A stretch of 32,280 nt of DNA from Oscillospiraceae bacterium (GCA_017481565.1 JAFUOZ010000032.1:1-32280); one strand, 5' to 3'. Shown: positions 1-7,784, counted from the stretch's first letter. The notes: generated from the letters alone by a model not told the origin. Program-made: numbers and translations.

Positions 1-180
1 GGCTCGTGCAATAAAGACGCTCCGCTGTTTATTGCAAAGCCGCCCGCAGTTGATATAGTTCAAGGCGGTGATTTTGATTGGTTTACTTGTTTACTTATTT
101 TTCGTTATTATTTTTACGGGCGGCTTTATGGGACGGTTTGTTTATAAGCTTGTCCGCTTACGATTTATATTTGTTAGTGA

Positions 181-273
181 CTAAAGGGGATTTCGCTGTC
201 TGCGGACAGCGACAAGGGGCGCCGCCCCCTTGACCCCCGCAAGCCTTTGTAAAGGCTTGACCGAAACTTTTAT
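181..273. repeat. Three-hairpin intergenic element, probably a dispersed repeat
   Basis: Three consecutive perfect stems are visible: GCTGTC/GACAGC (195-210), CAAGGGG/CCCCTTG (213-232) and AAGCCTTT/AAAGGCTT (241-258), followed by GACCGAAACTTTTAT. From general familiarity, GC-rich blocks reading roughly GGGGC-GCC-GCCCC-TTGACCCC, then a second hairpin, recur between genes in Ruminococcaceae genomes. That this is a dispersed family member is inference, because only one copy lies in this window. Confidence 0.45.
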
Positions 274-299
274 ATTGGCTTTTTCAGCACGGTTTGATG

Positions 300-331
300 A
301 AAAAAGTCCGCCTTGCTTTGCAAAACGGACT
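300..331 (-). terminator. Intrinsic terminator of the mscL operon
   Basis: Read on the minus strand, a 12-bp stem (AGTCCGTTTTGC against GCAAGGCGGACT, with two G-T pairs) closes an AAA loop and is followed by TTTTTTC. It lies just downstream of the mscL stop codon. Confidence 0.85.
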
Positions 332-340
332 ATGTAACAC

Positions 341-811
341 TTATTCTTTGCTGTTTTTGAGCAGATCCCTGATCTCTGTGAGCAGAAGCTCTTCCTTTGT
401 GGGCTCGGGAGGCTTGGGAGGATCGGCAGGCTTTTCCTTCTCCTTGCGCTTTAATTTGTTGATACCCTTGATAAGTATAAATACACAAAACGCAACAATA
501 AGGAAATTGATGATAACCTGAATGAAGTTTCCGTAACAGATGGCAACCTCGGGAACAGCCTCAACAGCTGCAATTCCTGCCGCTTCATCAGCTTCAACAG
601 CTGCAACACCTTCCTGAAGAACGATCTTTAAATCGGAAAAATTCATCTTGCCTACAACAAGTCCTATTCCGGGCATTACAATGTCGTTTACCAGCGAATT
701 TACAATAGGTGTAAATGCACCGCCCATGATGATACCGACTGCCATGTCAATAACGTTTCCTCTTGCGATAAATTCCTTGAATTCCTGGATTATCGTCTTT
801 TTCTCAGCCAT
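341..811 (-). CDS. mscL: Large-conductance mechanosensitive channel MscL
   Basis: MscL is a homopentameric membrane channel that opens under membrane tension to release osmolytes during hypo-osmotic shock. The 156-residue product has the family N-terminus (FKEFIARGNVIDMAVGIIMG, residues 11-30), the following TFTP-like stretch and NDIVMPGIG, then a second membrane helix near 94-116 and a charged C-terminal helix. The external loop has an Ala/Glu-rich insert around residues 68-88, making the protein slightly longer than the usual 130-150. The ribosome binding site AAAAGGAG precedes ATG. It is the last gene of a three-gene leftward operon, 31 bp after its neighbour, and is followed by a strong terminator. 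Confidence 0.95.
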   Translation of the reverse strand: MAEKKTIIQEFKEFIARGNVIDMAVGIIMGGAFTPIVNSLVNDIVMPGIGLVVGKMNFSDLKIVLQEGVAAVEADEAAGIAAVEAVPEVAICYGNFIQVIINFLIVAFCVFILIKGINKLKRKEKEKPADPPKPPEPTKEELLLTEIRDLLKNSKE

Positions 812-842
812 GATTTACTCTCCTTTTTATTATGGTGTGGTA

Positions 843-1259
843 TTATAAGCTGTCCTCAACCTTGAGCCGTGTGAGAAAGCCTACTACCGTAAGCACTACT
901 ATTACCACAAGTATGATCGCTGCTGTTTCTGCATATCCGCCTATACTTTCGTCAACGATACCGAACATCTGGTTTGCAAAAATAAATCCGATAAGCCCGT
1001 TTGCGACAGTATATCCGAAGCCTGCAACGGTGCATGAGGTCTTTCTCATGCTTATCCGTCCTGCCGAAACCGCAATTATACCTACAATAAACCATATTGA
1101 TAATACTATCATGCCGAGCAGCAGCATGATCTTGCCCGATATAATGCCGCTGTATAACGCCATAAATATATCGGCAAGAAGATTTATTACGACTACAGCC
1201 TTGAAAAAGCTGTGCCTGTCCGAACTGCTCCTGACAGATCTTCCTGAATATCCGCTCAT
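843..1259 (-). CDS. Small four-helix membrane protein of unknown function
   Basis: I do not recognise this 138-residue protein. It has a polar Ser/Arg-rich N-terminus (residues 1-18) and about four hydrophobic segments (roughly 19-42, 44-67, 78-97 and 110-132), so it is an integral membrane protein. Its start overlaps the stop of the upstream radical SAM gene by 4 bp, implying translational coupling, and mscL follows after 31 bp. No catalytic motif is visible. The reading frame is well supported by the overlap and the operon layout, not by a family match. Confidence 0.75.
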   Translation of the reverse strand: MSGYSGRSVRSSSDRHSFFKAVVVINLLADIFMALYSGIISGKIMLLLGMIVLSIWFIVGIIAVSAGRISMRKTSCTVAGFGYTVANGLIGFIFANQMFGIVDESIGGYAETAAIILVVIVVLTVVGFLTRLKVEDSL

Positions 1260-2206
1260 ATCTGACCTCCGTATTTTTTACCCTGCCAGGAATTTCTCCT
1301 GCGCAGCTCCTTGTCTATTTCATTCATTACAACAAATTTTTTCAGGCTCCATAGGGGAGCGATAAGTGTTTCCCTGTTTCCGTCGCCTGTAAGCCGTTGT
1401 ATGCATACATCGGGAGGAAGAAGCTCCAGCTGATCGCATACGGTGTTTACGTAATCCTCTGGGGTCATTGCTTCAAATTCACCGTTTTCATATTGTTCCG
1501 CCATTACTGTTCCTTTTATTATGTGCAGAAGATGCAGCTTTATGCTGTGAAGCTTAAGCTCCGACATTTTTCTTACCGATTCAAGCATCATTTCATGAGT
1601 TTCGCCGGGGAGTCCGTTTATAAGATGTACACATATATTGATGTTTCTGTCGTGCAGCAGCTTATAGCCTGCAAGAAAATCCGCATAGGTGTGACAGCGG
1701 TTTATTTTTGCGGCTGTTTCGTCATATACGGTCTGAAGTCCCAGTTCAACGGTAAGATATGTTTTACGTGAAAGCTCCGCAAGATAATCGGCGGTTTCTT
1801 CGCTTATACAGTCGGGGCGTGTGGAAATTGCGATGCCGCATACATCGGGCAGTGAAAGTGCCTTGGCTGTCATTGAACGGATCTTTTCAAGGGGAGCGTA
1901 GGTGTTTGTATTCGCCTGAAAATAGGGGATATATTTTCCCTCGCTCCATTTTTCATTCATAAGCTTTTTGACGGCATAAAACTGCTCTGTCACCGACTGA
2001 GCGGGACAGCCTGCAAAATCGCCGCTTCCCGATGAGCAGTAGGTACAGCCGCCTGTACCCTTTGTACCGTCCAGATTGGGACAGGTCATTCCTGCGTTGA
2101 GCGATATTTTTATCACCTTGCAGCCGAATTTTTCACGGAGCATATAGTTCTGTGTATAGTACCTTTTGCCGCCGCCTATATGTGAAAAGGGATTTTCCGT
2201 ATTCAT
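1256..2206 (-). CDS. TIGR01212-type (YhcC-like) radical SAM protein
   Basis: This is a radical SAM enzyme of the TIGR01212/YhcC group; the substrate is not established. The 4Fe-4S cluster motif is Cys-x11-Cys-x2-Cys in TCPNLDGTKGTGGCTYC near the N-terminus, rather than the common CxxxCxxC, which is characteristic of this family. Further family signatures are ISTRPDCI, VELGLQT and GLPGE. The frame extends upstream to 2254, but that longer start lies inside the promoter. ATG at 2206, about 8 nt after AGAGG, gives 316 residues and is preferred. First gene of a leftward operon with a small membrane protein (4-bp overlap) and mscL. Confidence 0.9.
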   Translation of the reverse strand: MNTENPFSHIGGGKRYYTQNYMLREKFGCKVIKISLNAGMTCPNLDGTKGTGGCTYCSSGSGDFAGCPAQSVTEQFYAVKKLMNEKWSEGKYIPYFQANTNTYAPLEKIRSMTAKALSLPDVCGIAISTRPDCISEETADYLAELSRKTYLTVELGLQTVYDETAAKINRCHTYADFLAGYKLLHDRNINICVHLINGLPGETHEMMLESVRKMSELKLHSIKLHLLHIIKGTVMAEQYENGEFEAMTPEDYVNTVCDQLELLPPDVCIQRLTGDGNRETLIAPLWSLKKFVVMNEIDKELRRRNSWQGKKYGGQI

Positions 2207-2244
2207 CTGCATAACCTCTTTTTTTCGCATAATACGACAAATAA

Positions 2245-2273
2245 AGTATAACATAACTTGTCGCAGATTTCAA
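2245..2273 (-). promoter_or_regulatory. Sigma-A type promoter for the radical SAM-mscL operon
   Basis: On the minus strand, TTGAAA (2273-2268), a 17-bp spacer and TATACT (2250-2245) stand about 40 bp upstream of the chosen ATG at 2206. This argues against the longer start at 2254. Confidence 0.7.
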
Positions 2274-2462
2274 TAGATTTTATAAATTAGTAACAAAAAA
2301 ATGATACTATGGGAATAAGTTTGTATTATAATATAGTTATAATAGCTATTTAGGGGCTGTTATTGTCATGCTTTTTTATACATTTTATCTTCATCAATGC
2401 GTTATATATGTACTATGACTTTCTGCATTGACAGAAAGCGCTATTGAACAGGAGGGACAATC

Positions 2463-3422
2463 ATGAGAAATGTTCTGGTTACAGGTGCGTCAGGTCTTAT
2501 AGGAAAAGAAGTATGTGACGGTCTGCTTGCAAAAAACTTCAATGTAGTCGGAACCGACAATAAGGCAAATACTCTTGAGGGAAAGCCTAATTTCAAGTTT
2601 GTGAGAGCATCTATCGATAACAGGGACGCTGTTGCGAGGATCATCACCGAGAATAAAATAGATGCGATCGTTCATCTTGCGTGCACGGTGGATAATGATT
2701 ATCCCCCCATTCTTTCTGCCGATGAGGAAAGGGAATCCGCTGCGGTGGATAAGTATATATATAAGCTTGCAGTTTCCGAAAATGTGAAGGATTTTATTCT
2801 TGTAAGCACTCATCAGGTATATGCTCCCCAGAAAACCAGAGAGCCGATCAGAGAGGTATCTCTTGAAAAGGCTACCACTCTTTATGCAAAGATGAAGCTT
2901 GACGCTGAAAAGGCGTTTCAGGCTGCTCTTAAGAAAGCGTCTGCCACTAACGGTGTTATCGCTCGCATATGTCCTGTTTATACAAAGGAGTTTACCGATA
3001 ATCTTCATTCAAAGATATATGACCCCAAGGAAGGCTGTGCATATATTTACGGCTACGGCGATTACGGTTATTCCTTTACCTGTGTATATAATTTAGTGGA
3101 TTTTGTTATAGGTGTTCTTTCTCAGAAGAACAACGGCAATTATCAGGGTATATATAATGTGTGCGATACAAAGCCTATTCAGGCAAAGGAGATCGTTGAG
3201 TTTGAACGTGCCGCAAGAAAGCTGGGTGCGGTTATTCAGCGCAATTACAGTGCGGATACAGTCAAGTCATCGGTTTTCGGCTTCAGTATCGTAAATAATA
3301 AGATAGCAAAGTATGATTATAGATATAATGACCTTAGTGTTGCGTGCAGTAATATTTCCTATGATAACACAAAGGCACAGAGAATTTCCACATTCCGCTG
3401 GAAGCTTTCCAATACAAAGTAA
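2463..3422 (+). CDS. NAD-dependent epimerase/dehydratase family protein
   Basis: An extended short-chain dehydrogenase/reductase of 319 residues, probably acting on a nucleotide sugar or similar carbohydrate; the substrate cannot be told from sequence. The Rossmann NAD-binding glycine motif GASGLIG is at residues 8-14. The catalytic Tyr-x3-Lys pair is Y141/K145 in LYAKMK, preceded by the usual LVSTHQVY strand with its Ser/Thr. An AGGAGG ribosome binding site sits about 7 nt before ATG. It appears monocistronic: a hairpin (CTTTCTG/CAGAAAG, 2419-2438) lies in the leader and a terminator follows. No sugar-pathway partner is adjacent. Confidence 0.88.
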   Translation: MRNVLVTGASGLIGKEVCDGLLAKNFNVVGTDNKANTLEGKPNFKFVRASIDNRDAVARIITENKIDAIVHLACTVDNDYPPILSADEERESAAVDKYIYKLAVSENVKDFILVSTHQVYAPQKTREPIREVSLEKATTLYAKMKLDAEKAFQAALKKASATNGVIARICPVYTKEFTDNLHSKIYDPKEGCAYIYGYGDYGYSFTCVYNLVDFVIGVLSQKNNGNYQGIYNVCDTKPIQAKEIVEFERAARKLGAVIQRNYSADTVKSSVFGFSIVNNKIAKYDYRYNDLSVACSNISYDNTKAQRISTFRWKLSNTK

Positions 3423-3434
3423 TAAATTTATCCG

Positions 3435-3469
3435 CCGTGAAAATGCGTGTCATTTTCACGGTGTTTTTT
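3435..3469 (+). terminator. Intrinsic terminator after the epimerase gene
   Basis: A perfect 11-bp stem, CCGTGAAAATG/CATTTTCACGG with a 5-nt loop, is followed closely by a T6 run. Confidence 0.9.
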
Positions 3470-3536
3470 ACCGTTATGTAATATATTAATGGTTTGTTTA
3501 TACAGATAAAAATTTTTAAAACGGTCGGTTTATCTG

Positions 3537-3565
3537 TTGAAAAAAAATCAGAGATGTGCTATAAT
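3537..3565 (+). promoter_or_regulatory. Sigma-A type promoter
   Basis: TTGAAA (3537-3542), a 17-bp spacer and TATAAT (3560-3565) lie about 120 bp upstream of the 176-residue membrane protein gene. Confidence 0.75.
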
Positions 3566-3682
3566 GATTTATACAAATCAAGGATTAAAATATAAGCTGT
3601 AATAAGTGATTTTATACATATAAGATAGTATATATTTTATTACAGCCGCCGTATACGGCAGAAAGGTTCGGTTTATAAAAAA

Positions 3683-4213
3683 ATGGATAATTTTCGTGAA
3701 TGTCTTGTCAGAAAAAGAAATACAAGCTCAGATACTCTGAAAAGAGCGGGGATAGGGGTGCTTTGTGCGCTGCTTGCGGCTGCCGCAGTGTTGTTTATTC
3801 CGCTGTTTCTGTTTCCGTTTAATCTGGCAGCGGCTATTGCGATTTTCTACGGCGGATATTACTTCATGTCAAACACAAACGTTGAATATGAATATATCCT
3901 TACAAACGACGAGATCGATTTTGACAAAATAATTGCAAAGAGAAAGAGAAAGCGTCTGGTTACCGCTAAAATAAGTACATTTGAAAATTTCGGTACTCTT
4001 AAGGAAGCACCTTCCGTTTCTGATGACTATACAACGGTAAAGGCAGATGACTGCTCGGGTGAGAATGAATATTTCTGTGATTTCAAGCACGCAAGCTTCG
4101 GAAATGTGAGAGTGATTTTCACTCCCGATGAGGAGATGGTCAAGGCGATAGAAATGTCCCTGCCCGGTCCTCTTAAAACAGAATATAAGAGAAGAAGGCT
4201 TCTCAACAAATAA
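3683..4213 (+). CDS. Small membrane protein, DUF6106-like
   Basis: A 176-residue protein with a charged N-terminus (MDNFRECLVRKRNT), one or two membrane helices at about residues 22-60, and a soluble C-terminal domain containing YEYILTNDEIDFDKIIAKRK. This layout, with its NxxxEYEYxxTNxEIDxDKI-like strand, resembles the Clostridia DUF6106 proteins as I remember them; no function is known for them. It is followed 35 bp later by the acpS-like gene, so the two are probably co-transcribed from the promoter at 3537-3565. No clear Shine-Dalgarno sequence is seen immediately upstream of the ATG. Confidence 0.7.
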   Translation: MDNFRECLVRKRNTSSDTLKRAGIGVLCALLAAAAVLFIPLFLFPFNLAAAIAIFYGGYYFMSNTNVEYEYILTNDEIDFDKIIAKRKRKRLVTAKISTFENFGTLKEAPSVSDDYTTVKADDCSGENEYFCDFKHASFGNVRVIFTPDEEMVKAIEMSLPGPLKTEYKRRRLLNK

Positions 4214-4248
4214 AACAGCTGCGGTGAAGCGGCGGAACGGAGATAACT

Positions 4249-4623
4249 ATGAACATTTTGTACACAGGAACAAGTATTATTGAGATTGATCGCATTATCA
4301 AATCAAAGTCAAAGCCTCAGTTTCTGTCAAAGTATTTTTCACCACAGGAAATGAAATTCCTCATGGGAAAGCATTTTGCACCTCAGGTAATTGCAGAGTC
4401 GTTCAGTGCAAAGCTTGCTTTTGCCAGAGCTATGGGGTATAATTTCAGAGGCTGTCACATGAATGAGGTTTCTGTTCTTATGGACGTTATGGATACGCCT
4501 TATATCAGTCTTTCGGGTGTGACCAAGCAGAAGTTTGCCGCAAAAAACTGTAATATGACAGTCAGTGTTTCTCATTGTAAGGCTTATGCAACTGCTGTTG
4601 TTGTATTTTTCAGTAAAAACTAA
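4249..4623 (+). CDS. acpS: AcpS-like 4'-phosphopantetheinyl transferase homologue with altered active site
   Basis: Holo-ACP synthase moves 4'-phosphopantetheine from CoA to acyl carrier protein. The 124 residues match AcpS in length and order: GTSIIEIDRI at 7-16, SAKLAFARAMG at 53-63 and MTVSVSHCKAYA at 103-114. In the family the first motif carries the Mg-binding Asp (GxDIxEIxR) and the second a Glu (AAKEAFxKA). Here these read Ser9 (AGT) and Leu56 (CTT), so both metal ligands are missing, while His109 is kept. Position next to nnr and a lipoprotein is a common acpS neighbourhood. It may be inactive, neofunctionalised, or read wrongly at two codons. Assignment to the family is firm; activity is doubtful. 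Confidence 0.85.
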   Translation: MNILYTGTSIIEIDRIIKSKSKPQFLSKYFSPQEMKFLMGKHFAPQVIAESFSAKLAFARAMGYNFRGCHMNEVSVLMDVMDTPYISLSGVTKQKFAAKNCNMTVSVSHCKAYATAVVVFFSKN

Positions 4624-4635
4624 TTCTGAGTTATC

Positions 4636-4666
4636 GGGGAGCGGTAAATTGACTGCTCCCCATTTT
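4636..4666 (+). terminator. Intrinsic terminator after the acpS-like gene
   Basis: GGGGAGC (4636-4642) pairs with GCTCCCC (4655-4661) around a 12-nt loop, followed by ATTTTG. The T-run is short, so read-through into nnr is possible. Confidence 0.7.
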
Positions 4667-4711
4667 GCATAGTTATTTGGAGAATTTTTTCTTTGAATTG
4701 CTATATTGATT

Positions 4712-4879
4712 GCGCATTGCGCATTACGAATTGCGAATTACGAATTACGAATTGCGCATTGCGAATTGCGCATTACGAATTGCGCATTACGAATTACGAA
4801 TTACGAATTACGAATTGCGCATTACGAATTACGAATTGCGCATTGCGAATTACGAATTACGAATTGCGAATTGCGCATT
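4712..4879 (+). repeat. Perfect-register heptamer tandem repeat, 24 units
   Basis: The stretch divides exactly into 24 units of 7 bp with consensus RCGMATT. Only three variants occur: ACGAATT (12 copies), GCGCATT (8) and GCGAATT (4). It fills most of the space between the acpS-like terminator and nnr, ending 4 bp before the AAAGGAG ribosome binding site. Because 7 is not a multiple of 3, every forward frame is open and encodes a 7-residue periodic peptide (LRITNYE type), so the small open frames here are not genes. Cyanobacterial heptameric STRR repeats are the closest general analogue. Confidence 0.95.
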
Positions 4880-4897
4880 ATTGAAAGGAGCTTATTT

Positions 4898-6442
4898 ATG
4901 ACCCGATATTGTACTCCCTCTCAGATGAAGGAGCTGGAAAAACGTGCTGTCGAAACAGGCATATCTTACTATACTCTTATGGAAAATGCAGGCGAATGTG
5001 CCGCTGCTTTTATTCTGAATAAAATGGAACATAACGGTATTCACGGTACGACCGCAATACTCTGCGGTAAGGGCAATAACGGCGGAGACGGTTTTGTTAT
5101 TGCAAGACATCTTGCCGATATGGGTGTGCCTGCTGTATGCATTATGATGTCAGATGATGCGGGCACAGACCTTGCGGCAAGAGAGCTTTCGGATCTTATG
5201 GGAAGAGGTACTGTTCCTGTGATGATGCTCTCCGACGGCAAGGAGAATGTGTTTGATGTGCTGTGCGACTGCGCTGTTATTGTCGATGCGGTATTCGGTA
5301 CGGGCTTCCGCGGTGAGCTGCCCGTTGATATCGCTGAGGTGTTTTCTTTCGCCGATAAATGCGCCGCTATGAAAATAGCAGTGGATATCCCGTCGGGAGG
5401 CAACGGTCAGACAGGCTCGGTGTCCGACGGGACTATGCACTGTGCCTATACCGTTACATTTGGCATGGAAAAAATAGGTACAGTCCTTGCTCCACTCCGT
5501 GAATACTGCGGAAGTATCACTGTTGCGGATATCGGTATACCTCAGCCCTGTGTGGAAAGTATGCCGGGACTTATCATACGTACAGATGATGATTTTGTAA
5601 AGCAGTGTATAAAAAAACGTCCTGCAGATTCACATAAGGGTAATTTCGGAAGGCTTATAAATATTTCGGGAAGCAGAAATATGCCCGGAGCGGCTGCATT
5701 ATCCACCAAAGCCATGCTCAGAAGCGGTGCGGGTCTGGTTAAACTGGCATCGGTGGAAAGTGTTGTAAATGCAGTTTCGGCTTCGGTTTATGAATGTACA
5801 TATATGTGTCTGAAGGCAGCGGAAAACGGAGCGATCTCTGCTGAAAATGCGGATATGCTGTCGGAAGAAATGAATAAATGTACAGCGGCGGCGATAGGCT
5901 GCGGTCTTTCGGTATGTGATGATACGAAAAAGGTCGTTTTATCGGCTGTAAAAAATACGGATATTCCTCTTATTATTGATGCGGATGGTCTAAACTGCCT
6001 TGCGGACAGCATAGATATTATCAGAAACGCAAAGGGCAGAGTCGGAGTTACTCCTCATCCTGCCGAGCTTGCACGTATGATGGATATGTCTACAGCAGAG
6101 GTGACTGCCGATCGTCTCGGAACGGCGATCCGCTTCAATGCGCTTTATGAAGCATCGGTGCTTATCAAGGGAACGCCTACGTTTGTTATAGGAAGTGAGA
6201 ATTCCTACGTATCCTTTACAGGCAATCCGGGGCTTTCAAGAGGAGGAAGCGGCGACGTTCTTACGGGAATTGCGGCGGCATTTACGGCTATGGGAATACC
6301 TGTCACCGAGGCGCTTGCCTGTGCGGCGTATGTTCACGGACGTGCGGCTGACATGGCTGCGGATAAGCTTTCTCAGACGGGAATGTTACCCTCTGATGTT
6401 ATTGCGGAGCTGCCCTTTGTGTTCAAAGAACTGGACAGATAA
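4898..6442 (+). CDS. nnr: Bifunctional NAD(P)H-hydrate repair enzyme (epimerase plus ADP-dependent dehydratase)
   Basis: Nnr repairs hydrated NAD(P)H: the N-terminal YjeF_N domain epimerises R- and S-NAD(P)HX, and the C-terminal YjeF_C domain dehydrates S-NAD(P)HX using ADP. The N-domain (about 1-215) shows CGKGNNGGDGF at 56-66 and AVDIPSGGNGQTG. The C-domain (about 225-510) shows HKGNFGRLINISGS, TPHPAELARMM and RGGSGDVLTGIAAA, the last being the nucleotide-binding signature. ATG at 4898 follows AAAGGAG by 7 nt and gives 514 residues. The frame also runs open through the upstream heptamer repeat, but that 64-residue extension is repeat-encoded and rejected. A lipoprotein and rlmH follow at short spacing. 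Confidence 0.95.
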   Translation: MTRYCTPSQMKELEKRAVETGISYYTLMENAGECAAAFILNKMEHNGIHGTTAILCGKGNNGGDGFVIARHLADMGVPAVCIMMSDDAGTDLAARELSDLMGRGTVPVMMLSDGKENVFDVLCDCAVIVDAVFGTGFRGELPVDIAEVFSFADKCAAMKIAVDIPSGGNGQTGSVSDGTMHCAYTVTFGMEKIGTVLAPLREYCGSITVADIGIPQPCVESMPGLIIRTDDDFVKQCIKKRPADSHKGNFGRLINISGSRNMPGAAALSTKAMLRSGAGLVKLASVESVVNAVSASVYECTYMCLKAAENGAISAENADMLSEEMNKCTAAAIGCGLSVCDDTKKVVLSAVKNTDIPLIIDADGLNCLADSIDIIRNAKGRVGVTPHPAELARMMDMSTAEVTADRLGTAIRFNALYEASVLIKGTPTFVIGSENSYVSFTGNPGLSRGGSGDVLTGIAAAFTAMGIPVTEALACAAYVHGRAADMAADKLSQTGMLPSDVIAELPFVFKELDR

Positions 6443-6498
6443 AGGTATAGCCGACCGACTATGCCTTCTGTTCCGAAACCTGAACGGAGGGCGTTTAT

Positions 6499-7230
6499 AT
6501 GAAAATCAGGAGTATTGTGAAAAGGCTTATTTTTACCGCTGCGGCAGGCTGTACGGTACTGCTCTGCGGCTGTTTCGGCGGAAAGGGTACACCCGATTCG
6601 TCACCTGCGGATCTGGATAAGATGTATACTGCCGAATGTGAAATAACGGTGGAAAATTCCGAGGAGGATATCCTTTGTTACACAGGCGTTATTTCACGTA
6701 TGGGCGGAGGCTTCTGGGAGCTGTCCTTAGCGTCTCCCGAAACAGTTGCGGGACTTAAGATAAAGCTTGATTCAGAGGGGATAACAGCGTCTCTGGGTGA
6801 ACTGAATTTCAAGCTGGAGCATGATAAGATCCCTTCGAGAGCGTCGTTTATGGCGATTTTCGGCGCACTTGACAATGCCGCTCTTGACAGCGGAAATCTT
6901 ACCTTCAGCGAAACTGAGACCGAGCTTTGTTATTACGGTACATATAACGACTGCAAATACACAATATCCTACAATAAAGCGGATAATACCCTTTCGGGAC
7001 TTAATATCGGAAATGTTGATGTGAGATTCAGCTGCTTTACCGTTACCGGTGAGGATAACAGCACTGCGGTGACCTCTGCTTCGGAGGAAACGGCTGTTAC
7101 GACCGTACCCGAAACTACGGTCACATCGCCTGTGACTACAGCAGCTCCCGTGACGACTGCGGCTCCCGTTACAACAACTGCGCCTGCTGCGTCAACGACA
7201 ACATCATCAACGGCATCATCAAGAAGATAA
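6499..7230 (+). CDS. Secreted lipoprotein with Thr/Pro/Ala-rich tail
   Basis: A 243-residue exported lipoprotein. A basic N-terminus and hydrophobic stretch end in a lipobox with lipidated Cys25 (LCGC, residues 22-25), followed by GGKG, a typical flexible exit. The central region (about 35-185) is beta-rich, built of short strands such as YTAECEITVE and ELSLASPETV, reminiscent of LolA-like or YdcC-like outer-surface lipoproteins that also sit near acpS/nnr in Firmicutes; this is inference from context and character only. Residues about 190-243 are low-complexity Thr/Ala/Pro/Val, plausibly a wall-spanning stalk. It sits 56 bp after nnr and 21 bp before rlmH, so it is likely co-transcribed. Confidence 0.8.
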   Translation: MKIRSIVKRLIFTAAAGCTVLLCGCFGGKGTPDSSPADLDKMYTAECEITVENSEEDILCYTGVISRMGGGFWELSLASPETVAGLKIKLDSEGITASLGELNFKLEHDKIPSRASFMAIFGALDNAALDSGNLTFSETETELCYYGTYNDCKYTISYNKADNTLSGLNIGNVDVRFSCFTVTGEDNSTAVTSASEETAVTTVPETTVTSPVTTAAPVTTAAPVTTTAPAASTTTSSTASSRR

Positions 7231-7251
7231 ATTTTTGTAAGGAATGAAAAA

Positions 7252-7737
7252 ATGCTGAATGTAAATATAATCACTGTGGGAAAGCTTAAGGAAAATTATC
7301 TGAAAATGGCATGCGATAAATATTCAAAGCGGCTGTCAGCTTTCTGTAAGCTTAATATTATCGAGCTTGCGGAAAGCAGACTTTCCGATAATCCGTCGGA
7401 AAAGGAGATATGCGCCGCTCTTGATTCGGAAGCAAAGGCTATGCAGGCTAAGATAAACGGAAGCGGCTGCTATAATATTGCCATGTGCATTGAGGGAAAG
7501 CAGCTCAGCTCCGAAAAGCTTGCGGAAAAGCTGAATGATATCCCCGTAAGCGGAAAAAGTACGCTGAATATAATTATCGGCAGTTCCTTCGGTATTGCCG
7601 ACAGTGTGAAAAAAGCGGCGGATATGCGTCTTTCCATGTCGGAAATGACCTTTCCTCATCAGCTTGCAAGGGTAATGGTCTTAGAGCAGGTATACAGAGG
7701 CTTTATGATACTTTCGGGCGGAAAATATCATAAGTAA
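7252..7737 (+). CDS. rlmH: 23S rRNA (pseudouridine1915-N3)-methyltransferase RlmH
   Basis: RlmH is a SPOUT methyltransferase that N3-methylates pseudouridine 1915 in helix 69 of 23S rRNA on assembled ribosomes. At 161 residues it matches the usual 155-160. Visible signatures are the N-terminal VNIITVGKLKENYL, the SAM-binding knot loop IIIGSSFGIAD (the usual GGS/GGxxG is GSS here), SEMTFPHQLARVMVLEQVYR, and the invariant C-terminus GGKYHK. It closes the nnr-lipoprotein-rlmH operon and is followed by a terminator. Confidence 0.96.
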   Translation: MLNVNIITVGKLKENYLKMACDKYSKRLSAFCKLNIIELAESRLSDNPSEKEICAALDSEAKAMQAKINGSGCYNIAMCIEGKQLSSEKLAEKLNDIPVSGKSTLNIIIGSSFGIADSVKKAADMRLSMSEMTFPHQLARVMVLEQVYRGFMILSGGKYHK

Positions 7738-7751
7738 TATATGAACGTAAT

Positions 7752-7784
7752 GGGACACAGGAGATCATCTGAGTGTCCCTTTTT
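7752..7784 (+). terminator. Intrinsic terminator after rlmH
   Basis: GGGACAC (7752-7758) pairs with GTGTCCC (7773-7779), followed by T5. Confidence 0.85.

Larger units (their letters stand above)
1..340. other. Non-coding left edge with nested inverted repeats
   Basis: No convincing gene lies left of mscL. The stretch holds TGCAATAAA (7-15) facing TTTATTGCA (28-36), and AAAGCCGCCCG (36-46) facing CGGGCGGCTTT (117-127) across about 70 bp of AT-rich sequence. A three-hairpin element (about 195-258) and the mscL terminator (300-331) follow. A gene ending just outside the window could own the leftmost hairpins. Confidence 0.6.

Noticed and set aside
4712..4879. CRISPR array
   Set aside because: Units are 7 bp, contiguous and without spacers; no cas genes are in the window.
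4706..4897. N-terminal extension of Nnr through the repeat
   Set aside because: The extension is pure repeat translation; ATG 4898 has AAAGGAG at proper distance and begins the conserved YjeF_N domain.
4693..4901. Several overlapping small open frames encoding LRITNYE-type peptides
   Set aside because: They are produced by the heptamer repeat, which lacks stop codons in every forward frame; none has a ribosome binding site.
5041..5440. Two minus-strand open frames inside nnr
   Set aside because: The plus-strand frame has full family motifs; the antisense frames have none.
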